Of a stretch of DNA of 64,000 nt, positions 1 to 9,039 are shown one piece after another. The stretch comes from Sporosarcina sp. (GTDB lineage Bacteria > Bacillota > Bacilli > Bacillales_A > Planococcaceae). Location: positions 25,049-89,048 of the forward strand of contig NZ_JARICI010000015.1 in NCBI RefSeq assembly GCF_029257255.1. The letters are read 5' to 3'. A program made the position numbers and the translations under genes. How positions within the stretch are numbered: the first letter of the stretch is position 1; each line of letters opens with the position of its first letter. Below the pieces are notes generated by a model. The model was given only the letters and a program-made list of their open reading frames with translations, made no database searches and was not told the origin of the DNA.

Positions 1-796
1 AATCACTTGCCACGAAGGATTCGTTGACGCGCTTCCAGAATGGGAAAGGCCTGAAACGTGCAAAGCCCATTTTTTCATTGGAAACTTTGTACTCAATCGA
101 TTTTACGTCTTTATGAAGCAATTGCAAATGATCCACAGTTACCATAAAATCCGGTCCTTTTACAGGAGTCAGCGTACAAATATGATGATCCGGCAAAATC
201 AGCGGAGAACCGACAGTACGGAACACTCTATTATTAATTGATGCCATTTCAGTCAGCTGCATAGACGGCAGAGACGGATGGATAATCGCACCGCCAAGCG
301 ATTTGCTATAAGCAGTGGAGCCAGATGGTGTCGACATACACAGGCCGTCTCCTCTAAAACGTTCGAAGTGTTCGCCATTCAGTTCAACATCCATTACCAA
401 CGTCACTTCAGGAGATTTGACTGTGGACTCGTTCAACGCCAGATAAGAAGCACTTTTTTCGGAATGACGATAATTAATCGTTACCTCAATTAGCGGATAC
501 TCAATGACTTCATATTCCTGTCTAGCGATTAAAATGACCAATTTCTCTATTTCTGAAGGTTTCCAATCCGCATAAAAGCCAAGATGTCCTGTATGAATCC
601 CTACGAATGATGTTTTATCTAAACGGTGTATGTATTTATGGAAAGCATGCAGTAAGGTTCCATCCCCACCGATTGACAGCACGATATCTGGTTCTTCTTC
701 GTCATACTTCAAACCGAAATCCCGCAGATAGACCCGTGCTTCCTTCATTAACTTATTCGAAATCTCATCGTTTCGCGACTGAATCGTGAATTTCAT
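1..796 (-). CDS. nadK: NAD kinase (stop codon just outside window)
   Basis: ATP-dependent phosphorylation of NAD to NADP in the cytoplasm. The frame starts at ATG 794-796 ([10 protein letters not shown]) and stays open for 265 codons to the left edge, ending [14 protein letters not shown] plus the first base T of what is probably the stop; Bacillus NadK is about 266 aa, so the gene is essentially complete. The family signature GGDGT is present ([13 protein letters not shown], about residue 45-57), as are the LNES and [15 protein letters not shown] stretches of the NAD-binding fold. It has no ATG-initiated stop-bounded ORF inside the window because the stop lies at position 0 or beyond. It follows yjbL with a 51-bp gap on the same strand, matching the ppnK neighbourhood of Bacillus. 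Confidence 0.95.
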   Translation of the reverse strand, partial: MKFTIQSRNDEISNKLMKEARVYLRDFGLKYDEEEPDIVLSIGGDGTLLHAFHKYIHRLDKTSFVGIHTGHLGFYADWKPSEIEKLVILIARQEYEVIEYPLIEVTINYRHSEKSASYLALNESTVKSPEVTLVMDVELNGEHFERFRGDGLCMSTPSGSTAYSKSLGGAIIHPSLPSMQLTEMASINNRVFRTVGSPLILPDHHICTLTPVKGPDFMVTVDHLQLLHKDVKSIEYKVSNEKMGFARFRPFPFWKRVNESFVASD

Positions 797-847
797 TAAG
801 TCACTTCCTTTCTTCTTTTGTGATTTCTGGTACTCCATTACCATTTA

Positions 848-1246
848 TTAATCCACCTGTTCTAGCACAGGCCGAAAAACCTCTTCTACAGCCGCGCTAA
901 ATGTTTCACCATAGTTATCATTTCCCTCAATATTCAGTATTAAAGCTTCTAATTCTTCTATCGCACCGTCTAAATGAACTTTTTCATCATTCCATACGAT
1001 GACGGGAGCTAACTTATTCAGCAGCATTTCCACAAGACCTTCCCAGCTTTCCTGCTGAAAATACGCATAGCGATAGCCCGACTCATGATCAAATACATAA
1101 ACGAATGATTGTCGGTCTGTGTCGGTCAGCATTTTTCCCGCTGGCGAACCTAACGGCCACTCGTTTTCGGGAGATAAAATGAAGTGCATTTCATTGTCTT
1201 GCTGAATCGTTTTTATTATTTTGTTTTTACTATCCACGATGATCAC
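848..1246 (-). CDS. yjbL: UPF0738 family protein (YjbL-like)
   Basis: Function unknown. The 132-residue product is acidic, has no membrane segment and no catalytic motif I can name, and matches my recollection of the YjbL/UPF0738 family in length and position next to nadK. The longest frame begins at GTG 1246 (MIIVDSKNK), but the ribosome site AAAGGAA directly abuts that codon; the in-frame GTG three codons later (1237) has better spacing and may be the real start. In Bacillus subtilis the CYTH protein yjbK and the synthetase relQ/yjbM flank this gene; neither is present here. Family assignment rests on context plus recalled sequence. Confidence 0.75.
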   Translation of the reverse strand: MIIVDSKNKIIKTIQQDNEMHFILSPENEWPLGSPAGKMLTDTDRQSFVYVFDHESGYRYAYFQQESWEGLVEMLLNKLAPVIVWNDEKVHLDGAIEELEALILNIEGNDNYGETFSAAVEEVFRPVLEQVD

Positions 1247-1393
1247 TTCCTTTATTTGTTGTCTTTACGTTCAGTCTAACATATGACACACATAGTTGCA
1301 TTTTGTTATTGTACATTCTGGTATAGAAGTTGCTATAATGGATATAATCGACCAATAAATATGTTAGAAAAATTATAAATAGGGGGAGAAAGT

Positions 1394-2071
1394 ATGAACC
1401 TAGACCCACAAAACCTGCGGATACTCCTGCAAATTAATGCTATTCAAACTCTCGGAGCTGTTCAATCCTTCAGTACACACTCTTCAGGAAGTTCAAATGA
1501 ATTTCAGTCTATGCTTGCGCAGCTGATGATGGGCGGAGGAACACTTGGTTCAGAAAGTTCAGAGGCATTGTCCAGCAGCCTGCTTTACCAAGGAGTAAAC
1601 CCAGTACAAATGCCTTCTACAATGCCTGCAATCCCGCTACAAAACCCGAGGACAGCTGTCTCGGCGCTGCCGACATCAACTGGCACATACAACGGGCGCT
1701 ACGAAGATATCATTAAACAAGCAGCCGATAAATACCAACTGCCTGAAAAACTCATTGCTGCTGTCATTAAGCAGGAATCCAATTTCAATAATAATGTCAC
1801 CAGTCACGCAGGTGCAGCCGGTCTCATGCAGCTCATGCCCGGTACTGCAAAATTCATAGGGGTTACGGATCGTTTTGACCCGAAACAAAATATTATGGGC
1901 GGAGCCAAATACCTGAAAAACATGCTGAATCAATTCGGCAATATCGAAACGGCATTGGCAGCCTACAACGCAGGCCCCGGAAACGTCAAAAAATACGGCG
2001 GTATTCCTCCATTTAAGGAAACACAGCAATATGTCAAAAAAGTCATGAACTATTATGGGCAGATGGTATAA
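1394..2071 (+). CDS. yjbJ: Soluble lytic murein transglycosylase-like protein (YjbJ)
   Basis: Predicted cell-wall hydrolase of the SLT/lysozyme-like fold that cleaves the MurNAc-GlcNAc bond of peptidoglycan. The 225-aa protein has a low-complexity Ser/Gln-rich N-terminal half (about 1-95), then the SLT domain (about 100-220) with the catalytic Glu in AAVIKQESNF, the GAAGLMQLMPGTA motif and LAAYNAGPGNVKKYGG. No classical signal peptide is visible, as is typical for YjbJ-like proteins. RBS AGGGGGAGAAAGT precedes ATG 1394. It is divergent from yjbL-nadK and upstream of, co-directional with, the globin/yjbH pair. Confidence 0.9.
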   Translation: MNLDPQNLRILLQINAIQTLGAVQSFSTHSSGSSNEFQSMLAQLMMGGGTLGSESSEALSSSLLYQGVNPVQMPSTMPAIPLQNPRTAVSALPTSTGTYNGRYEDIIKQAADKYQLPEKLIAAVIKQESNFNNNVTSHAGAAGLMQLMPGTAKFIGVTDRFDPKQNIMGGAKYLKNMLNQFGNIETALAAYNAGPGNVKKYGGIPPFKETQQYVKKVMNYYGQMV

Positions 2072-2248
2072 TGTTTCCGTTTCCCCTTTTACAATTTCCA
2101 TCCAATTACCGAACGCTATCGGATGGATTTCTATTCATTCAGCTAGCGCCTGCTATATAACAATGATAAATAATAAGCTCTTTTATTTGTATAGAAAATC
2201 GTTCGTTGATAGAATAAAGACACAGAAGAACGAAAGGGTGTGAATGCA

Positions 2249-2641
2249 ATGACCCGAAAACCTGTTATCCCTTTCGAGGAGATTGGCGAAAAAAAGTTAC
2301 ATGAAATGATTGATTGTTTTTACGAAAAAGTCGCTGTGCACCCGGATCTCTATCCAATATTTCCTGATGATCTATCGGAAACTGCGCGGAAACAAAAACA
2401 ATTTCAGACACAATATTTAGGCGGCCCTAACTTATTTACAGAAGAACACGGCCATCCCATGATGAAAGCCCGGCATATGCCTTTCCCCATAACACCTACT
2501 CGCGCTAAAGCTTGGCTTGCTTGTATGGAAGAAGCAATGGATGAAGTGGGACTGGAGGGACCGCTTCGGAATGTCTATTATCAGCGCCTTGTCTTAACAG
2601 CCAACCATATGGTAAATAGGAACGAGGAGGAAGACCAGTGA
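2249..2641 (+). CDS. yjbI: Truncated haemoglobin (group II, YjbI-like)
   Basis: Small haem-binding globin. The product is about 130 aa, with the family hallmarks FPDDLSETARKQKQF, QYLGGPNLFTEEHGHPM and RHMPFPIT, including the proximal-His region; Bacillus YjbI binds oxygen and protects against oxidative damage. The longest frame starts at GTG 2240, but that codon overlaps the ribosome site GAAAGGGTG; ATG 2249 (MTRKPVIPFEE) has proper spacing and is chosen. It overlaps the next gene by 4 bp (GTGA at 2638-2641), so globin and yjbH are translationally coupled, the same pairing as in B. subtilis. Confidence 0.92.
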   Translation: MTRKPVIPFEEIGEKKLHEMIDCFYEKVAVHPDLYPIFPDDLSETARKQKQFQTQYLGGPNLFTEEHGHPMMKARHMPFPITPTRAKAWLACMEEAMDEVGLEGPLRNVYYQRLVLTANHMVNRNEEEDQ

Positions 2642-3462
2642 ACTATCTAACCGTAATTGATGATACGTTACACTATTCTGCTTCAGCAAAACCGATTGAA
2701 CTTTATGTATTTTTGGATCCTTACTGCAAAGACTGCTGGTCACTCCAACCGCTTTTGCGTAAACTACAGGTCGAATACGATCACTATTTTACGTTACGAA
2801 TTGCGTTGCGCACGCCAATAAACAAACTGAACATACCGCAACATACAAACACAAAAGGTACTGCATCAACGAAGCGTTCTAACCCGTGCTTCCCGAGCAT
2901 CGCAGTAAAAGCTGCAGAGTTTCAGGGCAAGCGTGCCGGTTTTCGCTACCTTTCTTGCTTATTGGAGTATTCCTTCATGAAAAATCGTGATGTGGCATCA
3001 TTTTCTGTCCTGGTAGAAATTGCAGCACGCATTAATTTGGACGTCGATGAATTTATTGTCGATTTTACGTCTGAAGAGACGCTCCGTGCGTTACAGGTCG
3101 ATATGTTTCTAGGCAATGAAATGGAAGTGGATGAAGCGCCGACCTTTGTCTTTTTCAATGGCAATATTGAAGATGAAGGCTTGAAAGTGGACGGCCTCTA
3201 TGACTATCCAATCTATGAACAAATCTTAGAAGAATTGATTGGACAACAGATTTCACCTGATATCCCGCCTTCGATCAGTTCATTATTCAATCGTTTTGAT
3301 TTGCTGACAACAAAAGAAGTCGCAGAGATCTATCACATTTCAGAAAAAGAAGCGGAACGTGAATTAAAAAAACGTGTATTGAAACAACAAATTGAACGCA
3401 TACCTTTTCAAGACCGTACATTATGGCGGAAGAAACAGCCCAATTGTTCATTAATCAAATAG
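2638..3462 (+). CDS. yjbH: ClpXP adaptor YjbH (thioredoxin-like, DsbA family)
   Basis: Adaptor that delivers the regulator Spx to ClpXP for degradation. The 274-aa frame starts at GTG 2638, overlapping the globin stop. The N-terminal DsbA-like segment contains DPYCKDCWSLQP, a CxxC-type site in the same place as in Bacillus YjbH; PTFVFFNG lies further along, and the C-terminal part (KEVAEIYHISEKEAE) looks helical. The substrate gene spx and another adaptor gene (mecA) are in this same window, so the Spx/ClpXP circuit is clustered. A strong stem-loop terminator follows at 3474-3512. Confidence 0.92.
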   Translation: MNYLTVIDDTLHYSASAKPIELYVFLDPYCKDCWSLQPLLRKLQVEYDHYFTLRIALRTPINKLNIPQHTNTKGTASTKRSNPCFPSIAVKAAEFQGKRAGFRYLSCLLEYSFMKNRDVASFSVLVEIAARINLDVDEFIVDFTSEETLRALQVDMFLGNEMEVDEAPTFVFFNGNIEDEGLKVDGLYDYPIYEQILEELIGQQISPDIPPSISSLFNRFDLLTTKEVAEIYHISEKEAERELKKRVLKQQIERIPFQDRTLWRKKQPNCSLIK

Positions 3463-3473
3463 CACTTATTCTA

Positions 3474-3512
3474 GTCCGGGATAATAATCATTTTATTATC
3501 CCGGATATTTTT
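3474..3512 (+). terminator. Rho-independent terminator after yjbH
   Basis: Long perfect stem TCCGGGATAATAA / TTATTATCCCGGA around a 4-nt loop, followed by a T-rich run ending near 3512. It lies 12 bp after the yjbH stop and ends the globin-yjbH transcript. Confidence 0.9.
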
Positions 3513-3532
3513 CTGCGTAAAAAGTAAGTAGA

Positions 3533-3630
3533 AGAATATCGTTTCCCTGGGTTCTAGGCGGACGCTTCCACTCCGGGACACTGGCTGGTTTTAAGGCAAT
3601 CCCCCAGCGCCGAAGCGGGTTTAAACCGCA
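3533..3630. repeat. Degenerate copy of GC-rich intergenic palindrome family
   Basis: The stretch beginning GAAGAATATCGTTTCCCTGG and containing GGCGGACGCTT closely resembles the start of the 44460 copy (GAAGAATACCGTTTCCCTG, GGCGGACGCTT). The palindrome is eroded here. It occupies the non-coding gap 3513-3725 between the yjbH and pepF terminators; nothing else is recognisable in that gap. Confidence 0.6.
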
Positions 3631-3731
3631 AACTCACACTTCATTTAACTGCCTGCAAAATCGAGCAACGGAACCACAGCAACTACATCAATACTCAGCG
3701 AAAAATCAGCTTGTTATACATTCGTCAGACA

Positions 3732-3780
3732 AAAAGAAAAGAGCATTCGCTCCTGGGGGGGAGTGAATGCTCTTTTTCAA
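3732..3780. terminator. Terminator of pepF (possibly bidirectional)
   Basis: Inverted repeat AAGAGCATTCGCTC / GAGTGAATGCTCTT around a G-rich loop, with A tracts on one side and T tracts on the other, so it can act in both directions. It lies between convergent yjbH and pepF, about 170 bp past the pepF stop. Confidence 0.75.
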
Positions 3781-3949
3781 AGGGAATGGGAGAAATGTTC
3801 ACGTTCAAACAAAAGGGGTGTATGTTTGGTATGTGATTTATTCCACACTCATATCTTATCATAATTGACTTTTGACATCAACAAATTAAACCCGCATTCC
3901 TTCAGATGTCACAGGTTTCGACACGGTCATGTGAATGGTATGGAACCAA

Positions 3950-5767
3950 TTACCCTCTTTTAGCCAATAGCTGTTCCAGTTCATTCAAACGTTCTTCAAA
4001 TACGCGGCAGGCATCCTCGATCGGCTGTTCCGATGTCATATCAACACCTGCTTTTTTCAGTACTTCGATTGGATAATCTGAAGAACCCGCTTTTAAGAAG
4101 TTGTTGATGTACCGATCGACTGCCGGCTGGCCTTCTTCAAGAATTTGCTTGCTCAGCGCTACTGCTGCACTATATCCTGTCGCATATTGATAGACATAAT
4201 AGTTATAGTAGAAGTGTGGGATACGCGCCCACTCTAAGCCAATTTCTTCATCACTGACAATCGCATCGCCGTAATATTTCTTATTAAGTGCATAATATTC
4301 TTCAGTTAATTTTTCAGCTGTTAACGGCACGCCTTCTTGATCTAGCTTATGAATCAGCTGCTCAAACTCTGCAAACATCGTTTGACGGAAGACTGTCGCA
4401 CGGAATCCGTCTAACCAATAATTCAGAAGATAAATTCGCTGATCTTCATCCGTTGTCACTTTCAATAAGTGATCGTTCAGCAATGCCTCATTCACTGTAG
4501 AAGCTACTTCCGCCACAAAAATTGAATAACCGCTGTAGATAAACGGCTGGTTCTCGCGTGAATAATAACTGTGGACACTGTGCCCGAATTCATGTGCTAG
4601 CGTAAACAGATTGCTCACATTATCCTGCCAATTCATTAAAATATACGGATTCGTTCCATATGAACCTGAAGAATATGCGCCTGAACGCTTCCCTTTGTTT
4701 TCACGCACATCTACCCAACGATTCTCCAGCCCTTCTTTGACGATGGACTGATAGTTCTCACCAAGCGGGTGGAAACTCTCAAGCATCGTCTCTTTTGCCT
4801 CTTCATATGTGTACTTGATTTCAGTATCTTCTACAAGTGGCGTGTACATATCCCACATATGAAGGGTGTCGGTCTGTAAGACTTTTTTACGTAAAGCTAC
4901 ATAGCGATGCAGAGAATCCAGGTTTTTATTAATTGTCGACACTAGGTTCTCATACACCTGTTCCGGAATATGATTCCCAGACAACGCAGCTTCTCTTGCA
5001 GAACTATAGTTGCGGATTCTTGCATTGACGTTATGCGCTTTGACATTTCCGCTTAATGTAGAAGCAAAAGTATTTTTGAACTCACCATATCTTGAATACA
5101 TTTCTTTGAAAGCAGCCTCCCGAACTTTCGGATCTTTGCTTTCCAAGAAACGTGAGTAACGGCCGTGTGTCAGCTGTACTTCATTGCCCTCCTCGTCCTT
5201 CACCTTGCCGAACGTCAAATCGGCGTTATTCAGCATACTGAATGTTTCACCAGGCACTGCCGTCACTTCAGACAGCTGCGCAAGCAATTCTTCCTGTTCT
5301 GATGAAAGGATATGCGCGCGTTCTGCATTCAATTCTTTGAATTCCTGCTTATATAAACGTAAACCTTCATGTGAATCAATCGTTTTGTTCAATTGCTCTT
5401 CATCAATTGAAAGCAATTCAGGTGTGAAATACGAAAGGGCTGTGGAGACTTTAACAACCAGCGTTTTAATACGCCCATCCATTGCCTGATAATAGCTGTT
5501 AGTCGTATCTTGATCCGTCTTTAAATGAGCATACGTATACAATCTTCGCAAACGTTCCGCCAATTTGTCACGGTAAGTGAGGGCTTCGAAAAGCGGTCTA
5601 GCTCCGTCGCCGAGAGTCCATTTATATCCCTCGGCTTCATTAACCATTTCTTCTACTTTCAGATATTCTTTATCCCACGCTTCATCAGAAACAAAAATAT
5701 CTTCCAGGCGCCATGTTTCTTCTTCGGCTACTTCATCGCGAGTCAATACTGTATTATCATTTGTCAA
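3950..5767 (-). CDS. pepF: Oligoendopeptidase F (M3B metallopeptidase)
   Basis: Cytoplasmic zinc metallopeptidase that degrades oligopeptides. The 605-aa product carries the M3 zinc motif HEFGH in LAHEFGHSVHSYYS at about residue 390; the more C-terminal GYSIFVAEVASTVNEAL supplies the third ligand Glu. Length matches PepF/YjbG (about 600-610 aa). Start TTG 5767 is chosen because GAAGGAGGAATTTAA sits immediately upstream. It lies downstream of coiA on the same strand, the arrangement seen in Bacillus. Confidence 0.96.
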   Translation of the reverse strand: MTNDNTVLTRDEVAEEETWRLEDIFVSDEAWDKEYLKVEEMVNEAEGYKWTLGDGARPLFEALTYRDKLAERLRRLYTYAHLKTDQDTTNSYYQAMDGRIKTLVVKVSTALSYFTPELLSIDEEQLNKTIDSHEGLRLYKQEFKELNAERAHILSSEQEELLAQLSEVTAVPGETFSMLNNADLTFGKVKDEEGNEVQLTHGRYSRFLESKDPKVREAAFKEMYSRYGEFKNTFASTLSGNVKAHNVNARIRNYSSAREAALSGNHIPEQVYENLVSTINKNLDSLHRYVALRKKVLQTDTLHMWDMYTPLVEDTEIKYTYEEAKETMLESFHPLGENYQSIVKEGLENRWVDVRENKGKRSGAYSSGSYGTNPYILMNWQDNVSNLFTLAHEFGHSVHSYYSRENQPFIYSGYSIFVAEVASTVNEALLNDHLLKVTTDEDQRIYLLNYWLDGFRATVFRQTMFAEFEQLIHKLDQEGVPLTAEKLTEEYYALNKKYYGDAIVSDEEIGLEWARIPHFYYNYYVYQYATGYSAAVALSKQILEEGQPAVDRYINNFLKAGSSDYPIEVLKKAGVDMTSEQPIEDACRVFEERLNELEQLLAKRG

Positions 5768-5818
5768 TTAAATTCCTCCTTCAGCCTATTCAACTTAGTT
5801 ATAATCCATTATATTTTC

Positions 5819-6964
5819 TCAATTCTTCGCATGCATTGCAAGAAATCGCCCTGAAAGGACCTCGTAAACGTAATTCCCTTCAGAAAGTTGATCCATACGA
5901 TAGATATCTATGCGTTCTGCACGTAAAAAATCCACATACGAGCGGCAAGCCTCAAGTAGATTGACTTGTTCTCCTTCGAATTTTTTGGCGAATGAATGAA
6001 AAAATGACAGATCCAGCTGATGAGGTGACTTTCTGGTTTCACGAACAGCCGCTACAAGCAATAATTGCCATTCACAGTCCGATTGCTTGAATGCTTCCTG
6101 CCCCAGAACAGGAACTCCAATCCAAGCAGGGAGCTGAACCGGCTGAATACGCATTTCATAGCATGCCCGCAAGAATTGATTGTGTATGCCCTTTTGATTG
6201 TAAGCGATGACAGTACGCAAATATTTGCGACGGGCAGATTGATAATGAAGGGTAAGCTCACGGATATCTGTTTGTCGGGGAGCAGAAGGAAGCGAAAATG
6301 GAACGGTCTGTTTATGCAAAGACAATGTTAAACGCCGAGCTGCATATGTCGAACCTTGTAAATGAATTATCGGGCTTAGATAGTGGAATTTTTCACTATG
6401 AGGATGATAGGTAAGAAGGACGGACATTCGGTTATGTATTGGCCGAATAAAAAATTGAAGAAATGAAGATAAACGAAGAATAAGAGTGTCAGCAGAAGAT
6501 GCGTGAACTGATTGAGGTGTCAGGATAATCCAAATGGGAAGCATAGACAATGTATAATAGCCTGCATTACGCTGCTGGACAAGCGTAATGGGAATTGTAC
6601 TGCATTGGAATTCTACCGGCACTTCTGTGTTTTGCCAACGAACAAGCAGATCGGGCCGCTGCTTTATGTCTGGCAGAAACGGTTCCAACTCTACATCAAG
6701 TGCATGACTCGAAAACAATTCATACAGCTGACTTTTACCAAGCAAGTGTGCAGGAGATTCGCCCTCAGAAAAACTATCTCGGCAGGACGACTTCTGATAG
6801 TGAGCAAAATGTGGGATGACGACATTACCGACTTTCAAAAGCAACTGTTCTTTACATTGGGGACAATAAAAGGATTCTTGTTTACGCCACTCTCTTAAGC
6901 TTTCCAGGGATTGCGTTCTAGTTAGGATGACTAGTTTCCCTTCAACTGTTAGAGCTGTCAACAA
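5819..6964 (-). CDS. coiA: Competence protein CoiA-like nuclease
   Basis: CoiA family protein, linked in Bacillus and Streptococcus to recombination of DNA taken up during transformation. The roughly 380-aa product has an N-terminal Cys pair in YCPQCKEQLLLK (about residue 40), then FAHYQ, and a restriction-endonuclease-like core around QRPDLLVRW and VPVEFQCS, where D-E-Q resembles a PD-(D/E)xK site. The longest frame opens at GTG 6973, but AGAGGAG overlaps it; the TTG at 6964 (or the next codon) fits the ribosome site better. It sits between mecA and pepF. Confidence 0.9.
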   Translation of the reverse strand: MLTALTVEGKLVILTRTQSLESLREWRKQESFYCPQCKEQLLLKVGNVVIPHFAHYQKSSCRDSFSEGESPAHLLGKSQLYELFSSHALDVELEPFLPDIKQRPDLLVRWQNTEVPVEFQCSTIPITLVQQRNAGYYTLSMLPIWIILTPQSVHASSADTLILRLSSFLQFFIRPIHNRMSVLLTYHPHSEKFHYLSPIIHLQGSTYAARRLTLSLHKQTVPFSLPSAPRQTDIRELTLHYQSARRKYLRTVIAYNQKGIHNQFLRACYEMRIQPVQLPAWIGVPVLGQEAFKQSDCEWQLLLVAAVRETRKSPHQLDLSFFHSFAKKFEGEQVNLLEACRSYVDFLRAERIDIYRMDQLSEGNYVYEVLSGRFLAMHAKN

Positions 6965-7033
6965 GGACTTCACTCTCCTCTCTAATTTATCTTACAAATT
7001 TTCAGACTACTTAGCAAGCATTTTATAAAAATA

Positions 7034-7062
7034 AAAAAGCTACCAGTATATCGGTAGCTTTT
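7034..7062 (-). terminator. Terminator of mecA
   Basis: Stem GCTACC / GGTAGC with flanking A and T tracts, 8 bp after the mecA stop codon on the minus strand. Confidence 0.85.
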
Positions 7063-7069
7063 CAGTATA

Positions 7070-7717
7070 TTATGCAAAATATTTATCGACTTGTTTGAAT
7101 ACATCAGATTCCATGACAACAGTACCATATTCTTCTAAACGGTGGATCGTCAGTTTGGACGGTGAACCAAATTCTGAAATCATGCTGGCAATATCTCTGG
7201 CGCGTTTAGTTTCAATGAGAGAGTAATCAAATCGCAAGTTTAGATAGTAACGATTTTCGAATGCATATAGCTGAGTTTCGAACTCGTCATCCAAAGAAAT
7301 CAGCTTAGCTGCAAGGGGAATCAGTTCGTCAAATTCATTGAACTTAAACAATCTGTCCGTAAGCTGCACTTCTTCATCTTCCTCTTCAGATTCATTGAGT
7401 GCGTCAAAGATTGGATCAAATAACTCTTCCGGGTCTTCGATCCCAAAAGGAAATTGGGAACTCTCAGCATTTTTCGGCAGATGCGCCCGGGTAACGATTA
7501 CTTCGATTCCCTCATTCATCGCATTGACTTGAATCCATAGCGGACCTTCTACTTCAAACTCTGTGTCGTCGCCTAATTCATCCATCATATCCCAAAAAAG
7601 CTCTTCACTCTTTTCGCGGTTATACCATACATCTTCTTTACTGAAGCCGCGATCCTCAATATCCCCGTATGATAAATAAAACTTTACCGTATTTTCATTA
7701 ATTCTCTCTATTTCCAT
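7070..7717 (-). CDS. mecA: Adaptor protein MecA
   Basis: Adaptor that targets ComK and other substrates to ClpCP. The 215-aa product has the typical N-terminal substrate-binding part (MEIERINENTVKFYLSYGDIE), an acidic linker rich in Glu/Asp (around residues 105-120), and a C-terminal ClpC-binding domain (FEFDELI.., LYAFENRYYLNL, ESDVFKQVDKYFA). ATG 7717 is preceded by GGGAG with good spacing. Neighbours spx (upstream) and coiA (downstream) are as in Bacillus, consistent with control of competence. Confidence 0.96.
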   Translation of the reverse strand: MEIERINENTVKFYLSYGDIEDRGFSKEDVWYNREKSEELFWDMMDELGDDTEFEVEGPLWIQVNAMNEGIEVIVTRAHLPKNAESSQFPFGIEDPEELFDPIFDALNESEEEDEEVQLTDRLFKFNEFDELIPLAAKLISLDDEFETQLYAFENRYYLNLRFDYSLIETKRARDIASMISEFGSPSKLTIHRLEEYGTVVMESDVFKQVDKYFA

Positions 7718-7884
7718 CCCTTATCTCTCCCTTCTGTAAAACAGGCCTTCCCCTGTTATATAATTTACTCGCTTGCAATGCTTACTCTTACTATATGTCT
7801 ACCAAACCGAATTCGAAAGGGTTTATTTCATTTGCCTAAGCATTCAAGCGAAAATCCTAGAGGAATCCAAGGGAAATTGAATTC

Positions 7885-7937
7885 AAAAAAGCTGATAGGC
7901 ACAAATGTATCCAGTGTGTCGTCCCTATCAGCTTTTG
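7885..7937 (-). terminator. Terminator of spx
   Basis: Stem AAGCTGATAGG / CCTATCAGCTT with a long loop and flanking A/T runs, directly after the spx stop codon on the minus strand. Confidence 0.8.
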
Positions 7938-7945
7938 TATTTAGA

Positions 7946-8344
7946 TTAGTTTACCATACGCCGCGCTTCGAGCAGCTGATAGGCTCTAACTTTTCTAGGT
8001 AGGAAACGACGAATCTCATCTTCATTGTATCCTACTTGAAGTCTTTTTTCATCTAGAATGATTGGTCTTCTTAAAAGACCTGGATGCTCTTGAATTAATT
8101 CATATAACCGCTGTAGCGGCAGGCTTTCTACGTCGACATTTAACTTTTGGAAAATCTTAGATCGTGTAGAGATAATTTCATCTGTACCGTCTTCAGTCAT
8201 GCGCAGAATTTGTTTGATTTCTTGAATATTCAATGGTTCAGAGAAGATATTACGCTCTGTATAAGGAATCTCATGTTCCTCCAACCATGCTTTAGCTTTT
8301 CTACAAGATGTACAACTAGGTGATGTATAAAGTGTTACACCCAT
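7946..8344 (-). CDS. spx: Transcriptional regulator Spx
   Basis: ArsC-like global regulator that binds the RNA polymerase alpha C-terminal domain during disulfide stress. The chosen frame ([20 protein letters not shown]) gives 132 aa, with the redox switch CTSC at about residues 11-14 and [25 protein letters not shown] near the C-terminus. A longer GTG frame (8365) would translate the ribosome site AGAAAGGACG, so ATG 8344 is preferred. Its level is normally set by YjbH/ClpXP, and yjbH is also in this window. A Fur/PerR-like palindrome lies upstream at 8446-8460. Confidence 0.96.
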   Translation of the reverse strand: MGVTLYTSPSCTSCRKAKAWLEEHEIPYTERNIFSEPLNIQEIKQILRMTEDGTDEIISTRSKIFQKLNVDVESLPLQRLYELIQEHPGLLRRPIILDEKRLQVGYNEDEIRRFLPRKVRAYQLLEARRMVN

Positions 8345-8438
8345 TCCTGACACGTCCTTTCTCACGGCTTGCGCTCATTTGGATTTAATATGTTTAGACT
8401 TTAATTTAGAATTATTATAATTTATCTTGATACTGCTC

Positions 8439-8460
8439 ATTATACACATAATCATTCTCA
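8439..8460 (-). promoter_or_regulatory. Possible spx promoter -10 with Fur/PerR-like box
   Basis: On the minus strand, TATAAT (8439-8444) lies just downstream of TGAGAATGATTATGT (8446-8460), which resembles the 7-1-7 Fur/PerR palindrome TGATAATNATTATCA with three mismatches by eye. PerR control of spx is known in B. subtilis; here the site is only a sequence resemblance. I found no good -35 at 17 bp. The rest of 8466-8760 shows nothing recognisable. Confidence 0.35.
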
Positions 8461-8763
8461 ATTAATATAGTTTTTCAAAAAAACTTTTACGGAATTTCTA
8501 CAATTATTTCATCAATAGAAATCTTCCATGAATCGAGATGTTTTCAGCAATAAATGAACATCTTTTCTTTTTATACCCCTTACCGATTTGATTTAAACCT
8601 GCTGCATAAAATTAATAGGATTCTCATTTAGATTTTTTCTCATTTACTGCTTCTCTTTCTTATAGTACGTACAGATGTACTGAAAGGTTTCATTTTAATT
8701 AGAAATTCTTTCAAGAAGTTGCATTTGTCAAGGCAAGCCGATATACTTTTAAGTAATAAAACA

Positions 8764-9003
8764 ACGGCCGTGAAGGAAAGAGTATTTTTGCCGCGATTTT
8801 CCCAGAGAGCTTGTACAAGGTGTGAACAAGCAAAATCGCCCAAAAGGAATGGGATCCTGAGCCTGATGGATGAACACAAGTACTCCATCACGTTTTCCAC
8901 GTTACGGAACAGAGTGGCTTTTTTCAAAAGCAATTCGGGTGGTACCACGGTTCCCAACATCAATCGTCCCTATATCCAGGGAGGACTGATGTTTTTTTAT
9001 GCA
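8764..9003 (+). ncRNA. T-box leader, tryptophan type
   Basis: tRNA-sensing riboswitch for the downstream tryptophanyl-tRNA synthetase. Visible parts in order: the AGGAAAGAGTA segment near the base of stem I (about 8775), the AGAGAG bulge and GGTGTGA apical loop (about 8810-8825), a TGG Trp specifier in GGAATGGGATCC (8850-8852), the T-box sequence GGGTGGTACCACGG (8937-8950), and a terminator ACATCA...TGATGT followed by seven T (about 8958-9003). Unusually, about 600 bp of repeat DNA separates this terminator from the trpS start codon. Confidence 0.9.
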
Positions 9004-9039
9004 GTTTTTTAGGTGAGTGGGTCTTAAGGCAGGTTTGGA

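Noticed and set aside
2080..2135. Possible terminator after yjbJ (CCATCC...GGATGG)
   Set aside because: Stem is short with a long loop and no T tract; not convincing.
6512..6898. 128-aa plus-strand ORF inside coiA
   Set aside because: Antisense shadow of a well-supported coding frame; no independent signals.
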